Shown here in pieces: positions 34,001-41,486 of a stretch of DNA of 64,000 nucleotides (position 1 is the first letter of the stretch; the number at the start of each line of letters is the position of its first letter). The notes beneath the pieces are model-generated. The model worked only from the letters and a program-made list of their open reading frames with translations. It searched no databases and was not told the origin of the DNA. A program made the position numbers and the translations under genes. Origin of the DNA: Oceaniglobus ichthyenteri (GTDB lineage: Bacteria > Pseudomonadota > Alphaproteobacteria > Rhodobacterales > Rhodobacteraceae); the NCBI RefSeq assembly GCF_003057885.1, contig NZ_QAGK01000014.1, forward strand, positions 1 to 64,000. The letters run 5' to 3'.

Positions 34001-35960
34001 GCGCGATCTTGAACCGCGCATGCGCGGTCAGGCGAAATTGAACCTGTTTGCCGAAGAGGTCAGCGATGTCTGGCAGGTCACTCTGAACGGTGAAGCCGCA
34101 GATGCGGTTCTGGCCGCCACGGCAGAAATCCGCGAGGCATTGGGCGACAATCCTGAAATTGACGGGCGCGCCACGCTGCGCGCCGCCGATCTGTCGCGCT
34201 TTGCGCCGTTGGTGGGGCGGCCGCTGTCGGGCGGGGTGCAGGCCGAAATCACCGGCGCGACCCGGGCCGATTTCAGCACGTTCAACGTGACCGCCGATAT
34301 TGATGCCAACCGTGTTTCGATTGGTCAGGCTGAGGCGGATAAGCTGTTGAATGGCCAAACCGATTTGCGGCTGGTGGCCCGGCGCAACGGGGCAGAGCAG
34401 CCCATTCAGGTTGAAACCTTCCGTTTGGATGCGCCCACCCTGACCGCGCGCGCCAATGGCAGCCTTCTGGGCAGCAATGCCAATCTGACCGTGTCGGCAC
34501 GGTTGGCCGATATCGGGGCGTTCGTGCCCGGGCTGAACGGCCCTGTCACCGCCGAAGGGCGGGTAAGCAGCACCGGCAACCAGTTGGGCGTGAACCTGAA
34601 TGGCACCGGTCCGGGGGGCATCACCCTGCGCGCCGATGGCACCGTGCAACAGGATTTCAGCCGGGCCAATCTGTCATTGTCGGGGCGCGCGCCGCTGGAA
34701 TTGGCCAACAGCTTTATCGAGCCACGCTCGGTCGATGGCACGTTGGTGTTTGATGTGGGCGTGAATGGGCCGCTGGCCCTGTCGTCGGTCAGCGGGCGGA
34801 TCAACACCCAAAACGCGCGCCTCGTGGCACCGAACCTGAATCTTGTGCTGGAAAATATCAACCTGACCGGCGATCTGACCGGCGGTACGATTCAGCTGAA
34901 CGTGCAGGCCAACAAACAGCAGGGCGGCCAGTTGACGGCAACCGGGCCGATCACCCTGAGTGGCGGATATAACGCCGATCTTGCGATCAGGGCGGTTGGC
35001 ATTGTCGTCGAAGATCCGCAATTGTATCGCACCTTGATCAATGGTGCAGTCACCGTGGTTGGCCCCCTGACCGGGGGCGCACGGATCGCGGGCACATTGG
35101 ATCTGGTCGAAACCGAAGTGCGGATTCCTTCAACCGGGCTGGGGGCGACGGGGCCGATTCCCGATGGTCTGGTACATGTGAACGAACCCGCCGCCGTGCG
35201 CGCCACCCGTGCGCGCGCCGGAATGATCGAAACCGCGACCCAATCAGTCGCGGGAACAGCGCGCCCGTATCCATTGGATTTGACGATACGTGCCGAGCGG
35301 CGCATTTTCGTGCGCGGTCGCGGGCTGGATGCCGAATTGGGCGGCACGCTGACCCTGACAGGGACAAGTCAGAATATCATTCCGGCCGGGCAATTTGAAC
35401 TGGTGCGCGGACGGTTGGATATTTTGGGGAAACGTCTGAACTTGGATGAAGGTCAGATTTCGCTGCAGGGCGATTTCACGCCCTACGTCCGCCTTGTGGC
35501 GCGTACGGATACGGGGGATGTGGTGGTGTTGATCGTTGTCGAAGGATCAGCCCTTGCGCCGAATATCAACTTTCTGTCCGAACCGGAACTGCCCGAAGAA
35601 GAAGTGCTGGCGCGGTTGCTGTTTGGTAAATCCATCACCTCGATTTCGCCGTTGCAAGCGGCGCAATTGGCGTCGGCCGTTGCAACATTGGCGGGCAAGG
35701 GGGGTGACGGTGTCATTTCCAAACTGCGCGAAAGCACCGGGTTGGACGATCTGGATATCACCACCGATGAAGATGGCAATGCGGGCCTGCGCGCCGGTAA
35801 ATATCTGTCGGAAAACCTGTATACGGATGTGACGGTGGGGGCGACAGGCGAAGCCGAGATCAACCTGAACCTTGATATCACACCCAACCTGACGATCACC
35901 GGCAGCGCCGATAATGCGGGCGATACATCATTGGGGATTTATTACCAGAAGGACTATTAA
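31035..35960 (+). CDS. tamB: Translocation/assembly module protein TamB
   Basis: 1641-residue AsmA/TamB-family protein. A short N-terminal signal or anchor (MRYLAPTLVSLSLLATPVIA) is followed by a very long repetitive beta-sheet groove: LAGRxLGGA-like units recur (for example GLAGRNLGGAAKVAL, NITGRDLGGSVALRL, ALAGRQLAGAVDATV, GLAGRDMGGAVDLTV). The C-terminal DUF490 domain (about 1290-1641) includes LGGTLTLTGTSQNIIPAGQFELVRGRLDILGK, EEEVLARLLFGKSI, and a final LGIYYQKDY. It spans the periplasm between the inner membrane and TamA. ATG 31035 is preferred to an adjacent TTG. Its 3' end overlaps the convergent kinase gene. Confidence 0.94.
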   Translation: MRYLAPTLVSLSLLATPVIAQDDDGGGFLERLIEDNLSGAGREVNIRGFAGALSSKARLDELTIADENGIWLTLRDVELDWTRSALLLGRLEVTELTAEEIIIPRLPGSDPEAPTPEAKPFSLPDLPVSVQIEQIAAQRVDLGAALFGAAAVVSLNGSVSLANGEGAADISVDRIDGETGALTLQAAYANASEDLSIKLNLTEAENGITATLLDLPGRPSVHLDVDGTGPLSDFTAAIELDTDGERRLTGTVELTAQGEGDAQTRGFHAEIGGDIAPVFAPQYRPFFGPDIRLIASGATRPQGGFALAQLDLTAQALRLTGQVTIGANGLPELIDITGEISDASGQPVLLPVGEDARVDRVGVSVQFDADKGEDWTAKVTLDGVQNPGLNAQQVVLDGSGVIADDGAGAKTVTADLDFTASGLSAQDAAIAQALGDRATGAATLRWSSGAPIVLDTLQLNGNAFALDGSGQVAFADGTTATLDATLEAADLAAFSGLAGRNLGGAAKVALGLKTAPLDGAFDVELTGTTTDLTIDQEQADALLAGETNLTLRADRDETGTRLSTLTLKNPALDLAASGDLTSTLSNLRADIRLADAAVLDAKLSGAVDLTASAQKDGETWTYDVNGAGVGASIASTGTVTGLDEPSLRITTETDAEIADLSVFSNITGRDLGGSVALRLAGFTLADLSQADMSVTGETRGVKTGEARFDDLLVGRTDLAAQIQRNGETVTIQQFSLNGTGAGLRAEGAGQIEELTSDAPLISGMIEASINSLSRFSALAGRQLAGAVDATVTGSGRLDGSELDADLSLDGRSVLTGMADIDPLLAGLFTVNGTVSRIGETARIDALSLTAQSMGLTLTGSASAEDITSDAPLVTIDAAVVADTLAPLSGLAGRDMGGAVDLTVKGTARADLTVIDMAVNGKTRNLAVGQDNANRLLRGVTDLALDITRDGDVISLPSLSITNDQITLRADGQYGKGESAVKADVTIADLRDLEPRMRGQAKLNLFAEEVSDVWQVTLNGEAADAVLAATAEIREALGDNPEIDGRATLRAADLSRFAPLVGRPLSGGVQAEITGATRADFSTFNVTADIDANRVSIGQAEADKLLNGQTDLRLVARRNGAEQPIQVETFRLDAPTLTARANGSLLGSNANLTVSARLADIGAFVPGLNGPVTAEGRVSSTGNQLGVNLNGTGPGGITLRADGTVQQDFSRANLSLSGRAPLELANSFIEPRSVDGTLVFDVGVNGPLALSSVSGRINTQNARLVAPNLNLVLENINLTGDLTGGTIQLNVQANKQQGGQLTATGPITLSGGYNADLAIRAVGIVVEDPQLYRTLINGAVTVVGPLTGGARIAGTLDLVETEVRIPSTGLGATGPIPDGLVHVNEPAAVRATRARAGMIETATQSVAGTARPYPLDLTIRAERRIFVRGRGLDAELGGTLTLTGTSQNIIPAGQFELVRGRLDILGKRLNLDEGQISLQGDFTPYVRLVARTDTGDVVVLIVVEGSALAPNINFLSEPELPEEEVLARLLFGKSITSISPLQAAQLASAVATLAGKGGDGVISKLRESTGLDDLDITTDEDGNAGLRAGKYLSENLYTDVTVGATGEAEINLNLDITPNLTITGSADNAGDTSLGIYYQKDY

Positions 35961-37684
35961 GTGTCGCTGTCGATGGTGAAATCTGCGGGGCTGAATACCA
36001 CCTTCACCTCGTAGGCGCCATCGTCGCTTGGCCCGGCCTGATGGGTGCCGCCCAATTGCATGACAAAGGCGCCAATCAATTGCGAACCAAGGCCCGACAC
36101 CTCGTCTTCGTCTTGATTGACGACCGGGGTGCCTGTTGAATTGCGCACCAGCAATTCAACCTGTCCACCCTCCATGGATTTAAGCGACAGCGCGACCCAT
36201 GGCTTGCCGGTGGTGGGGCGGCCAATGTATTTATAGGCGTTTGTTACCGCCTCGGTCACCAAAAGAGACAGGGGCACCGCCTGATCGGGATACAGGAACA
36301 CCTTGTCGGTATCGATTGTGAAATCTACGGTTAGTTCTGGAATCGCGGCGGAACGGGCCAATTGTTTTGACAGTTCGGACACCAATTCATCGGCCCGCAC
36401 TTGCGACAAAACGCTGGCCTGATACAGGCTGCGATGAACCGTGGCCAGGCCCATCACCCGGTCTTGCAAACGGCGCAGCATGAATTTGGTTTCGCCGTGG
36501 CGGGCACGGCGGATCTGCATGTTGGTGATGGATGAAATCAGTTGCAGATTGTTTTTGACCCGGTGATGCACCTCTTTTAAAAGCACGTCTTTTTCATGCA
36601 GCAGATTTTCCTGATCGGCCTCGTCGCGCAAAACCTTTTCGGTCAGATTGGTAAATGCCTGTGTCACATCGCGCAATTCTACCGGAATTTCGGCCAAGTT
36701 GGTGGGCGTGCGGACACGCCGCACCGCCCCGAATGTGCGAATATTGCGCCGTAATGTCCGGATATGGCGGATCACCAACCGGTGCACAGCCACATAGGCC
36801 ACAGTCAGGCTGATCACCCACATCAGAAACGGAAAGGCCAACGCCGTGGCATACCCACGCAATCCGACGCGCCAAGTATCGCGCGACCAGATGCTGAGCG
36901 CGAAAATCTGACCGGGAACCAAAGGCACGACCGAATAGATACGTTCGCGACCCTGCGGATCGACATCATCAAAGACAATGCCATCATCACTGGCCAGATT
37001 CACCAGCGCACGATTCACCGGCAGCCGTTTCGCCGCCGACTCCATGCCCATATCAGAAGTCAGCAATGTACCTTTGGCATCGAATGTCAGAATATCCAAA
37101 GGTTTATTTTTTGCGTTTTCCACGCTGTGGTCAATCAGCGAATAGGGCAGAGTGACGATCAGCCGACCAATGGCGCGGGCGTCTTCAAACACCGGGTAGT
37201 TGATCAGGATCGCGGGTGTTTGTGTCACGGCAGTGCGGGGCGACACGGTGATATTCAACCGGGGCGTGGCCAGAATCTCGGCCATTTCCTCGGACGTGGT
37301 CAAAGCCCGCCCCACATCGCGTGATGCGCATTCCAGAATGCCCTGTGCATTGATGAACCCGGCAAAGATGATCTGTGGGGTGTCGGTCACCGTGCGCAGC
37401 ATCTGTTCGTTGCACTTTTCGGGCGTTTCCAAAAGCTGTGGAATGACCGAGGCCAACACCTCGGCGATGCCGGTGTTGCGGCTGATCATGCGCCGGTTGG
37501 CGGCAGACACGGCCATGCTTTCGCCCAACAGCGATGAATCGATCCGCCCATTTGCATCGTCGATCACGCGATAGGTCTGCAACATCGCAATCAGTCCAAC
37601 CGGCAAGAGCGCCAGACCCAGTAAAAACACCAGCCTGACACCCAACCGGTTGAACCGATCGAAAACCTTGACTCCGGGAATCAT
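35957..37684 (-). CDS. Sensor histidine kinase, HisKA_2 (HWE-like), general stress response
   Basis: 575 residues. A transmembrane helix (about 17-36), a periplasmic sensing domain of about 240 residues with a dCache/PAS-like pattern (QIIFAGFINAQGILECASRD; DILTFDAKGTLLTS), a second helix (about 278-302), a HAMP-like linker, then the phosphoacceptor box EVHHRVKNNLQLISS (H374) and an HATPase_c domain (VTEAVTNAYKY; VSGLGSQLIGAFVMQLGG). Kinases of this type phosphorylate PhyR. The gene starts one base after the ecfG stop, so it is in the nepR-ecfG transcript. The signal sensed is unknown. Confidence 0.92.
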   Translation of the reverse strand: MIPGVKVFDRFNRLGVRLVFLLGLALLPVGLIAMLQTYRVIDDANGRIDSSLLGESMAVSAANRRMISRNTGIAEVLASVIPQLLETPEKCNEQMLRTVTDTPQIIFAGFINAQGILECASRDVGRALTTSEEMAEILATPRLNITVSPRTAVTQTPAILINYPVFEDARAIGRLIVTLPYSLIDHSVENAKNKPLDILTFDAKGTLLTSDMGMESAAKRLPVNRALVNLASDDGIVFDDVDPQGRERIYSVVPLVPGQIFALSIWSRDTWRVGLRGYATALAFPFLMWVISLTVAYVAVHRLVIRHIRTLRRNIRTFGAVRRVRTPTNLAEIPVELRDVTQAFTNLTEKVLRDEADQENLLHEKDVLLKEVHHRVKNNLQLISSITNMQIRRARHGETKFMLRRLQDRVMGLATVHRSLYQASVLSQVRADELVSELSKQLARSAAIPELTVDFTIDTDKVFLYPDQAVPLSLLVTEAVTNAYKYIGRPTTGKPWVALSLKSMEGGQVELLVRNSTGTPVVNQDEDEVSGLGSQLIGAFVMQLGGTHQAGPSDDGAYEVKVVFSPADFTIDSDT

Positions 37685-37685
37685 A

Positions 37686-38243
37686 TCAAGAGGAAAGTGA
37701 TGACGCCGCCAGCACCGAGGCGGTATTTGAGTCCGAAATTGTGGGGTCTTCGCCCTCGGCCAGCTCTAGCAATTCTGCCAGGCGTTTGCGGCCCCGATTG
37801 GCGCGGCTTTTGATCGTGCCCACGGCAACGCCGCACATTTCGGCCGCCTCATCATAGGCAAAACCGGCCCCCCCGACCAACATCAGCGCTTCGCGCTGTT
37901 CATCGGGCAGTTTTTCAAATGCCTTGCGAAAATCATTCATGGCCAACCGCCCGTCATGGGCCGGTTTTTCTGCCAGGGTCGAGGCCATGACGCCATCGAC
38001 ATCCTCAACCTCGCGTTTGACCTTGCGGCGGCCGGAATAGAATGCGTTGCGCTGAATGGTAAATAACCAGGCCCGCAAATTTGTACCGGGGGTGAAGGAT
38101 TTGATGTTTTTCCACGCTTTTTCAATCGTGTCCTGCACCAGATCATCGGCGGCAGATGAATTGCGGGTCAACGACATGGCAAACGCGCGCAGGGCCGGAA
38201 GGTGATCAACCAACTCGTCCCGGGGATCGGGGTGGTCAGTCAT
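37686..38243 (-). CDS. ecfG: General stress response ECF sigma factor
   Basis: 185-residue ECF sigma factor of the EcfG group. Region 2 includes LRAFAMSLTRNSSAADDLVQDTIEKAWKNI and FTPGTNLRAWLFTIQRNAFYS; region 4 includes LPDEQREALMLVGGAGFAYDEAAEMCGVAVGTIKSRANRGRKRL. It directs RNA polymerase to GGAAC-N16/17-CGTT promoters. Its start overlaps the end of nepR by eight bases. NepR holds it inactive until phosphorylated PhyR removes NepR. A likely EcfG-type promoter ahead of nepR suggests positive autoregulation. Confidence 0.95.
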   Translation of the reverse strand: MTDHPDPRDELVDHLPALRAFAMSLTRNSSAADDLVQDTIEKAWKNIKSFTPGTNLRAWLFTIQRNAFYSGRRKVKREVEDVDGVMASTLAEKPAHDGRLAMNDFRKAFEKLPDEQREALMLVGGAGFAYDEAAEMCGVAVGTIKSRANRGRKRLAELLELAEGEDPTISDSNTASVLAASSLSS

Positions 38244-38394
38244 TCGGTGTATCCTGCGTGCGAAGTTTGTCTAACAAATCCTTGAATCTATCCGGCACTT
38301 CGGTTTTGTCAGTCTCTTGATAGACCCGACGCAAATTTTCATCGATTTGTTTCATCAGGTCGGATGTGTCCTTGTGGCGGGTCATGCTAAACAT
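38236..38394 (-). CDS. nepR: Anti-sigma factor NepR (52 aa)
   Basis: A very short gene between ecfG and phyR. The family core is clear: QIDENLRRVYQE, a short linker, then VPDRFKDLLDKLR, the two helices that grip EcfG or phospho-PhyR. The start at 38394 gives MFSMTRHKD; a second ATG at 38385 is possible. The stop overlaps the ecfG start by eight bases, so the anti-sigma and sigma factors are translationally coupled. Its gene order (nepR-ecfG opposite phyR) is the standard alphaproteobacterial one. Confidence 0.93.
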   Translation of the reverse strand: MFSMTRHKDTSDLMKQIDENLRRVYQETDKTEVPDRFKDLLDKLRTQDTPND

Positions 38395-38420
38395 ATTCCG
38401 TTAAAAAGTTACGCGCGTAC

Positions 38421-38445
38421 GGAACCAACTGCGTCAGATTGGGTT
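38421..38445 (+). promoter_or_regulatory. EcfG-type promoter of phyR
   Basis: GGAAC (38421-38425), 16-base spacer, GGTT (38442-38445), 43 bases before the phyR ATG. The known consensus is GGAAC-N16/17-CGTT. Confidence 0.75.
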
Positions 38446-38452
38446 TAGTTCC
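38427..38452 (-). promoter_or_regulatory. EcfG-type promoter of nepR-ecfG-kinase
   Basis: On the minus strand: GGAAC (38452-38448), 17-base spacer, AGTT (38430-38427), 33 bases before the nepR ATG. It overlaps the phyR promoter on the other strand almost completely. Confidence 0.75.
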
Positions 38453-38488
38453 CAACGACGACGATTTTTTTTAAAGGACGACATTCGT

Positions 38489-39316
38489 ATGAATACCGCA
38501 CCCTCCTCGGCCGAGCTTTCTGAACAAATCGGCAGTGACCTTCCGTTTTTGCGCCGTTATGCCCGGGCGTTGACCGGAAGCCAGGAAACCGGCGATCGGT
38601 ATGCTGCCGCCACGCTTGAGGCTATATTGGTCGAGCGTTCGATTTTTGACAATGCAATGCAGCCGCGTGTGGCACTTTTTCGTGCCTTCCATCTGATCTG
38701 GGCCACGGCCGGTGCGCCCACGGCCGACACCGAAGATCCGATAACCCGGCTTGAATCTGCCGCGCTGGATCACATGGCAGGGCTGACCAACAACACCCGC
38801 GAGGCGCTGTTGCTGTCAACCATCGAGGAATTCACATTTCAGGAAATCGGTCAGATCATCGATGTCACCACGGATGAGGCCCGCGAATTGGTCGATGTAG
38901 CGATCCGTGAAATGCAGGCATCAATGACCGGCAAGGTCATGATCATCGAGGATGAGGCGATCATCGCGATGGATATTCATTCCATCGTCACCGAAATGGG
39001 CCACGAAGTGACCGGCATCGCCCGCACCCGCAAGGCGGCGGTCGATCTGGGCACGCAAAACCGCCCCGATCTGATTTTGTCAGATATTCAGTTGGCTGAT
39101 AACTCTTCGGGTATTGATGCGGTTGCCGATCTTTTGGCGCAGTTTGATGATATTCCGGTGATCTTCATCACCGCCTTCCCCGAGCGTCTGCTGACAGGTG
39201 ACAAGCCTGAACCAGCCTTCCTGATCTCCAAACCCTATACCGAAGAACAGGTGCGATCAGCCGTCAGTCAGGCGATGTTCTTTTCCAGCACGGAAACCCT
39301 GAAGGCGCCCGTCTGA
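38489..39316 (+). CDS. phyR: Response regulator PhyR, EcfG-mimicking anti-anti-sigma factor
   Basis: 275 residues. The N-terminal two-thirds is a sigma-like domain (about 15-145; LPFLRRYARALTGSQETGDRYAAATLEAIL, TREALLLSTIEEFTFQEIGQII) that binds NepR, followed by a receiver (about 149-265) with E154/D155, phosphoacceptor D199, T228 and K248 all present. On phosphorylation it opens and sequesters NepR, freeing EcfG. ATG 38489 has AAAGGA at 38473-38478. It is divergent from nepR-ecfG with overlapping promoters. A strong bidirectional terminator follows. Confidence 0.96.
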   Translation: MNTAPSSAELSEQIGSDLPFLRRYARALTGSQETGDRYAAATLEAILVERSIFDNAMQPRVALFRAFHLIWATAGAPTADTEDPITRLESAALDHMAGLTNNTREALLLSTIEEFTFQEIGQIIDVTTDEARELVDVAIREMQASMTGKVMIIEDEAIIAMDIHSIVTEMGHEVTGIARTRKAAVDLGTQNRPDLILSDIQLADNSSGIDAVADLLAQFDDIPVIFITAFPERLLTGDKPEPAFLISKPYTEEQVRSAVSQAMFFSSTETLKAPV

Positions 39317-39318
39317 TA

Positions 39319-39353
39319 AAAATGCCCGCCCGGATCATTCCGGGTGGGCATTT
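39319..39353. terminator. Bidirectional terminator between phyR and the DUF1328 gene
   Basis: AAATGCCC-G-CCCGG pairs with CCGGG-T-GGGCATTT around an ATCATT loop, with A-runs and T-runs on the two flanks. It lies between convergent stops at 39316 and 39373. Confidence 0.85.
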
Positions 39354-39372
39354 GTCGGCCTGCAGGGTTTGA

Positions 39373-39537
39373 TCAGTTGCGGTTTATCCCCCGCGCGATC
39401 ATGGTAATCCCAAACAGAACCAGGAAGATAACAAACAGTATTTGCGCAATCCCGGCCGAGGCGCTGGCGATACCGCCAAAACCGAACACGCCCGCGATCA
39501 ACGCGACAACAAGAAATGTAAGAGCCCAACCAAGCAT
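39373..39537 (-). CDS. DUF1328 (YtjA-like) small membrane protein (54 aa)
   Basis: 54-residue protein made of two hydrophobic helices: [24 protein letters not shown], then [21 protein letters not shown], ending INRN. This is the DUF1328/YtjA pattern, a family often induced by general stress in alphaproteobacteria. A strong AAGGAG lies a few bases before the ATG at 39537. An EcfG-type promoter word pair lies 51 bases upstream. It is convergent with phyR. Confidence 0.9.
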   Translation of the reverse strand: MLGWALTFLVVALIAGVFGFGGIASASAGIAQILFVIFLVLFGITMIARGINRN

Positions 39538-39588
39538 GGGGTTTCTCCTTTTGAAAGGGTGAAGCCCTGAACAGGGCGTTGCTCTTAC

Positions 39589-39614
39589 AACAACAAATGC
39601 AATCGGCGGGTTCC
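39589..39614 (-). promoter_or_regulatory. EcfG-type promoter of the DUF1328 gene
   Basis: Minus strand: GGAAC (39614-39610), 17-base spacer, TGTT (39592-39589), 51 bases before the ATG. The first -10 base differs from consensus C. Confidence 0.55.
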
Positions 39615-39636
39615 GGGGGTTTTTAAAACAAACATC

Positions 39637-39661
39637 GGAACCATATCGCGCCGGGCGCGTT
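39637..39661 (+). promoter_or_regulatory. EcfG-type promoter of the DUF883-holin-like pair
   Basis: GGAAC (39637-39641), 16-base spacer, CGTT (39658-39661): exact consensus, 46 bases before the DUF883 ATG. Confidence 0.8.
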
Positions 39662-39707
39662 TCCTATGTTAAACATACCGACAAAGATTACCGAAAGGAT
39701 TCGATTC

Positions 39708-40019
39708 ATGGCAAACGCCAAGACCCCAACGACCGAAGATCTGAGCAAACAGGTCGATGAGTTGAAAGAAGATATTCTGAAGCTGACGCAAACCATCACC
39801 GACCTGAGCAAGGCAAAAGGTCAGGAACTGACCGGAACCGTGCGCCAGCGTGCCGATGCCGCCCGCGCCGCAGGCGAGGCGCAGATCGCCGAGTTTCAGA
39901 GCCAGGCCGTAGCCGGATTTGAAAATGCCGAAGATTATGTGCGCCGTAACCCGGGCACGGCGTTGGGGATTGCCGCAGGTGTTGGCGTATTGGTTGGCCT
40001 GATGACGGCGCGCCGCTAG
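39708..40019 (+). CDS. DUF883 (ElaB/YqjD-like) stress protein
   Basis: 103 residues: a charged amphipathic/coiled-coil region (LSKQVDELKEDILKLTQTITDLSKAK), then YVRRNPGTALGIAAGVGVLVGLMTARR, the C-terminal membrane anchor typical of ElaB/YqjD/YgaM. E. coli relatives are stationary-phase inner-membrane proteins that bind ribosomes. ATG 39708 is chosen because GAAAGGA precedes it; an in-frame ATG at 39666 lies at the promoter -10. A holin-like gene follows three bases later. Confidence 0.9.
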   Translation: MANAKTPTTEDLSKQVDELKEDILKLTQTITDLSKAKGQELTGTVRQRADAARAAGEAQIAEFQSQAVAGFENAEDYVRRNPGTALGIAAGVGVLVGLMTARR

Positions 40020-40022
40020 GTC

Positions 40023-40343
40023 ATGCTGACGTTATGGATTGAACGGGCCAAGGACGCTGCCCGCCGCACTGCATTCGGTGCGGCGGGTTTCCTGTGTCTG
40101 GTGGTCGGGCTGGGCTTTTTGTCATCGGCCCTGTGGCTGGCAATTGCGGTTGCAAACGGCGCCATGATGGCTTCGCTGATACTGGGCCTGTTGTATGTGG
40201 GTGGTGGGCTGATCCTGATTGCCGTCGCGTCCCGTCGGCCCCGGCGTTACGCCCCGCCCCCTTCGCCCAAGGCGGTGAAGCAGGCCGATCTGATCACGGC
40301 ATTCATGAACGGCGTCAATGCCGGGAAAACTATGAGGCGGTGA
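40023..40343 (+). CDS. YqjE-like/holin-superfamily III membrane protein
   Basis: 106 residues with two hydrophobic helices (about 17-40 and 45-68; GAAGFLCLVVGLGFLSSALWLAIAVANG, MASLILGLLYVGGGLILIAVA), then a basic tail (RRPRRYAPPPSPKAVKQ). The pairing with an upstream DUF883 gene mirrors the yqjD-yqjE pair of enterobacteria. Likely co-transcribed from the EcfG-type promoter at 39637. The 3' end overlaps a convergent gene by 14 bases. Confidence 0.85.
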   Translation: MLTLWIERAKDAARRTAFGAAGFLCLVVGLGFLSSALWLAIAVANGAMMASLILGLLYVGGGLILIAVASRRPRRYAPPPSPKAVKQADLITAFMNGVNAGKTMRR

Positions 40344-40671
40344 CAATCCGCCCCAGGATCGGCCCGAGGCTGTCTTCGGTAAATGGCCAGGCCAGGGTTT
40401 CGATATCCGGCGTATCCTGTGCCATGCGGTCATCCATTGCGCCCACGATAACCGAACGCCCGGCGCGATTGTGCATCCATTGCCACGCGGGCTGGCCTTC
40501 GATATTGCCAAAATTACCCGCGACAAAGGCCAGATCATACAGAGTGTCGTGCATTGCGTCGGCGGCAGACATCGAAATCTTGATGACCGCATCCGGCAGC
40601 ACGCTGGCGATTGCTTCGGCCAGATCCTGTGCGATCACGGCCTGACGTTCGAGGATAATAATTTTGTTCAT
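40330..40671 (-). CDS. Degenerate receiver-like protein (113 aa)
   Basis: A single receiver-length domain that aligns by eye with the PhyR receiver: IIILERQAVIAQDLAEAI against MIIEDEAIIAMDIHSIV, and YDLAFVAGNF against PDLILSDIQL. All phosphorylation residues are changed. The acidic pair is E8-R9, the phosphoacceptor Asp is A51, the Thr is G77, and the Lys is W95 (AWPFTED). It cannot work as a normal phospho-receiver; it may be a binding decoy or sensor. MNKIIIL at 40671 is chosen over an earlier ATG because the fold begins there. No clear ribosome site or EcfG promoter was seen. Confidence 0.75.
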   Translation of the reverse strand: MNKIIILERQAVIAQDLAEAIASVLPDAVIKISMSAADAMHDTLYDLAFVAGNFGNIEGQPAWQWMHNRAGRSVIVGAMDDRMAQDTPDIETLAWPFTEDSLGPILGRIVTAS

Positions 40672-40734
40672 GCTAAAATTTCTAATGTGTTTCATACCCA
40701 CACTATGGCGCACCTTATGGGGTGGTGCATTAAA

Positions 40735-40745
40735 CTATGACATAG
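40735..40745. promoter_or_regulatory. Small palindrome before the Crp/Fnr gene
   Basis: CTATG-A-CATAG lies 12 bases before the Crp/Fnr ATG. It could be an operator for autoregulation; it does not match the classic Fnr box (TTGAT-N4-ATCAA). Confidence 0.3.
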
Positions 40746-40757
40746 CTGGGTAATTAT

Positions 40758-41486
40758 ATGACGACGTCCTGCAAACACTGTCCGCTTCGCAAGCGCTCGC
40801 TTTTTGCACCGATGAGCGCGGATGAAGTCGCCTTCATGACCCGGTTCAAGGTTGGCGAATTGGAGGTTGAGGCAGGCACCCAGCTGTTGATGGAGGGCGC
40901 AAATTCTCCGCAGTTGTTCACGGTGTTTTCCGGGCTTGGCCTGCGCTATAAAACGATGGAAGACGGCAAGCGGCAGGTTTTGAATTTCGTTTTCCCGGGT
41001 GATTTTCTGGGAATGCAGGCCGGTGTGATGGGCGAAATGCGCCATTCGATCGAAGCCACGACAGAAATGAAACTCTGCGTGTTCAGCCGATCAGACCTGT
41101 GGTCGATGTTCAAAACCACGCCCGCGCGCGCCTTTGATCTGACCTGGATGGCGGCAGTCGAAGAGAACTTTTTGGGCGAAGCCCTGGCGACCATCGGTCA
41201 GATGACAGCCACAGAACGCCTGTCTTGGGCGTTTGTGCGCATATTCCAGCGCGCCGAAGCGTTGGAAATGACGCGCGGGCCTGAAATGCGGCTTCCCTAT
41301 CGTCAACAGGATTTCGCCGATGCCCTGGGTCTGTCATTGGTGCATACCAATAAAACCCTTGGCCGGTTGCGCGAACGGCAATTGGTGCATTGGGCCGAGG
41401 GCCGCCTGCGTATTCCCAACCTTGTTGAACTGGCGCGCGTGGCGCAAATTGATCTGGAACAGCCGATGATCCGCCCGATCATGTAA
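40758..41486 (+). CDS. Crp/Fnr family transcriptional regulator
   Basis: 242 residues: N-terminal CKHCPLRKR (C5, C8), a cyclic-nucleotide-binding-type beta-roll (about 25-120; VFSGLGLRYKTMEDGKRQVLNFVFPGDFLGMQAGVM), a dimer helix, and a C-terminal winged helix (YRQQDFADALGLSLVHTNKTLGRLRE, about 178-203). The cysteine set is not the four-ligand Fnr set: only C5, C8 and one in KLCVF. It may sense redox, another ligand, or none. It sits inside the stress island and is convergent with the YihY gene (8-base overlap). Confidence 0.9.
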   Translation: MTTSCKHCPLRKRSLFAPMSADEVAFMTRFKVGELEVEAGTQLLMEGANSPQLFTVFSGLGLRYKTMEDGKRQVLNFVFPGDFLGMQAGVMGEMRHSIEATTEMKLCVFSRSDLWSMFKTTPARAFDLTWMAAVEENFLGEALATIGQMTATERLSWAFVRIFQRAEALEMTRGPEMRLPYRQQDFADALGLSLVHTNKTLGRLRERQLVHWAEGRLRIPNLVELARVAQIDLEQPMIRPIM

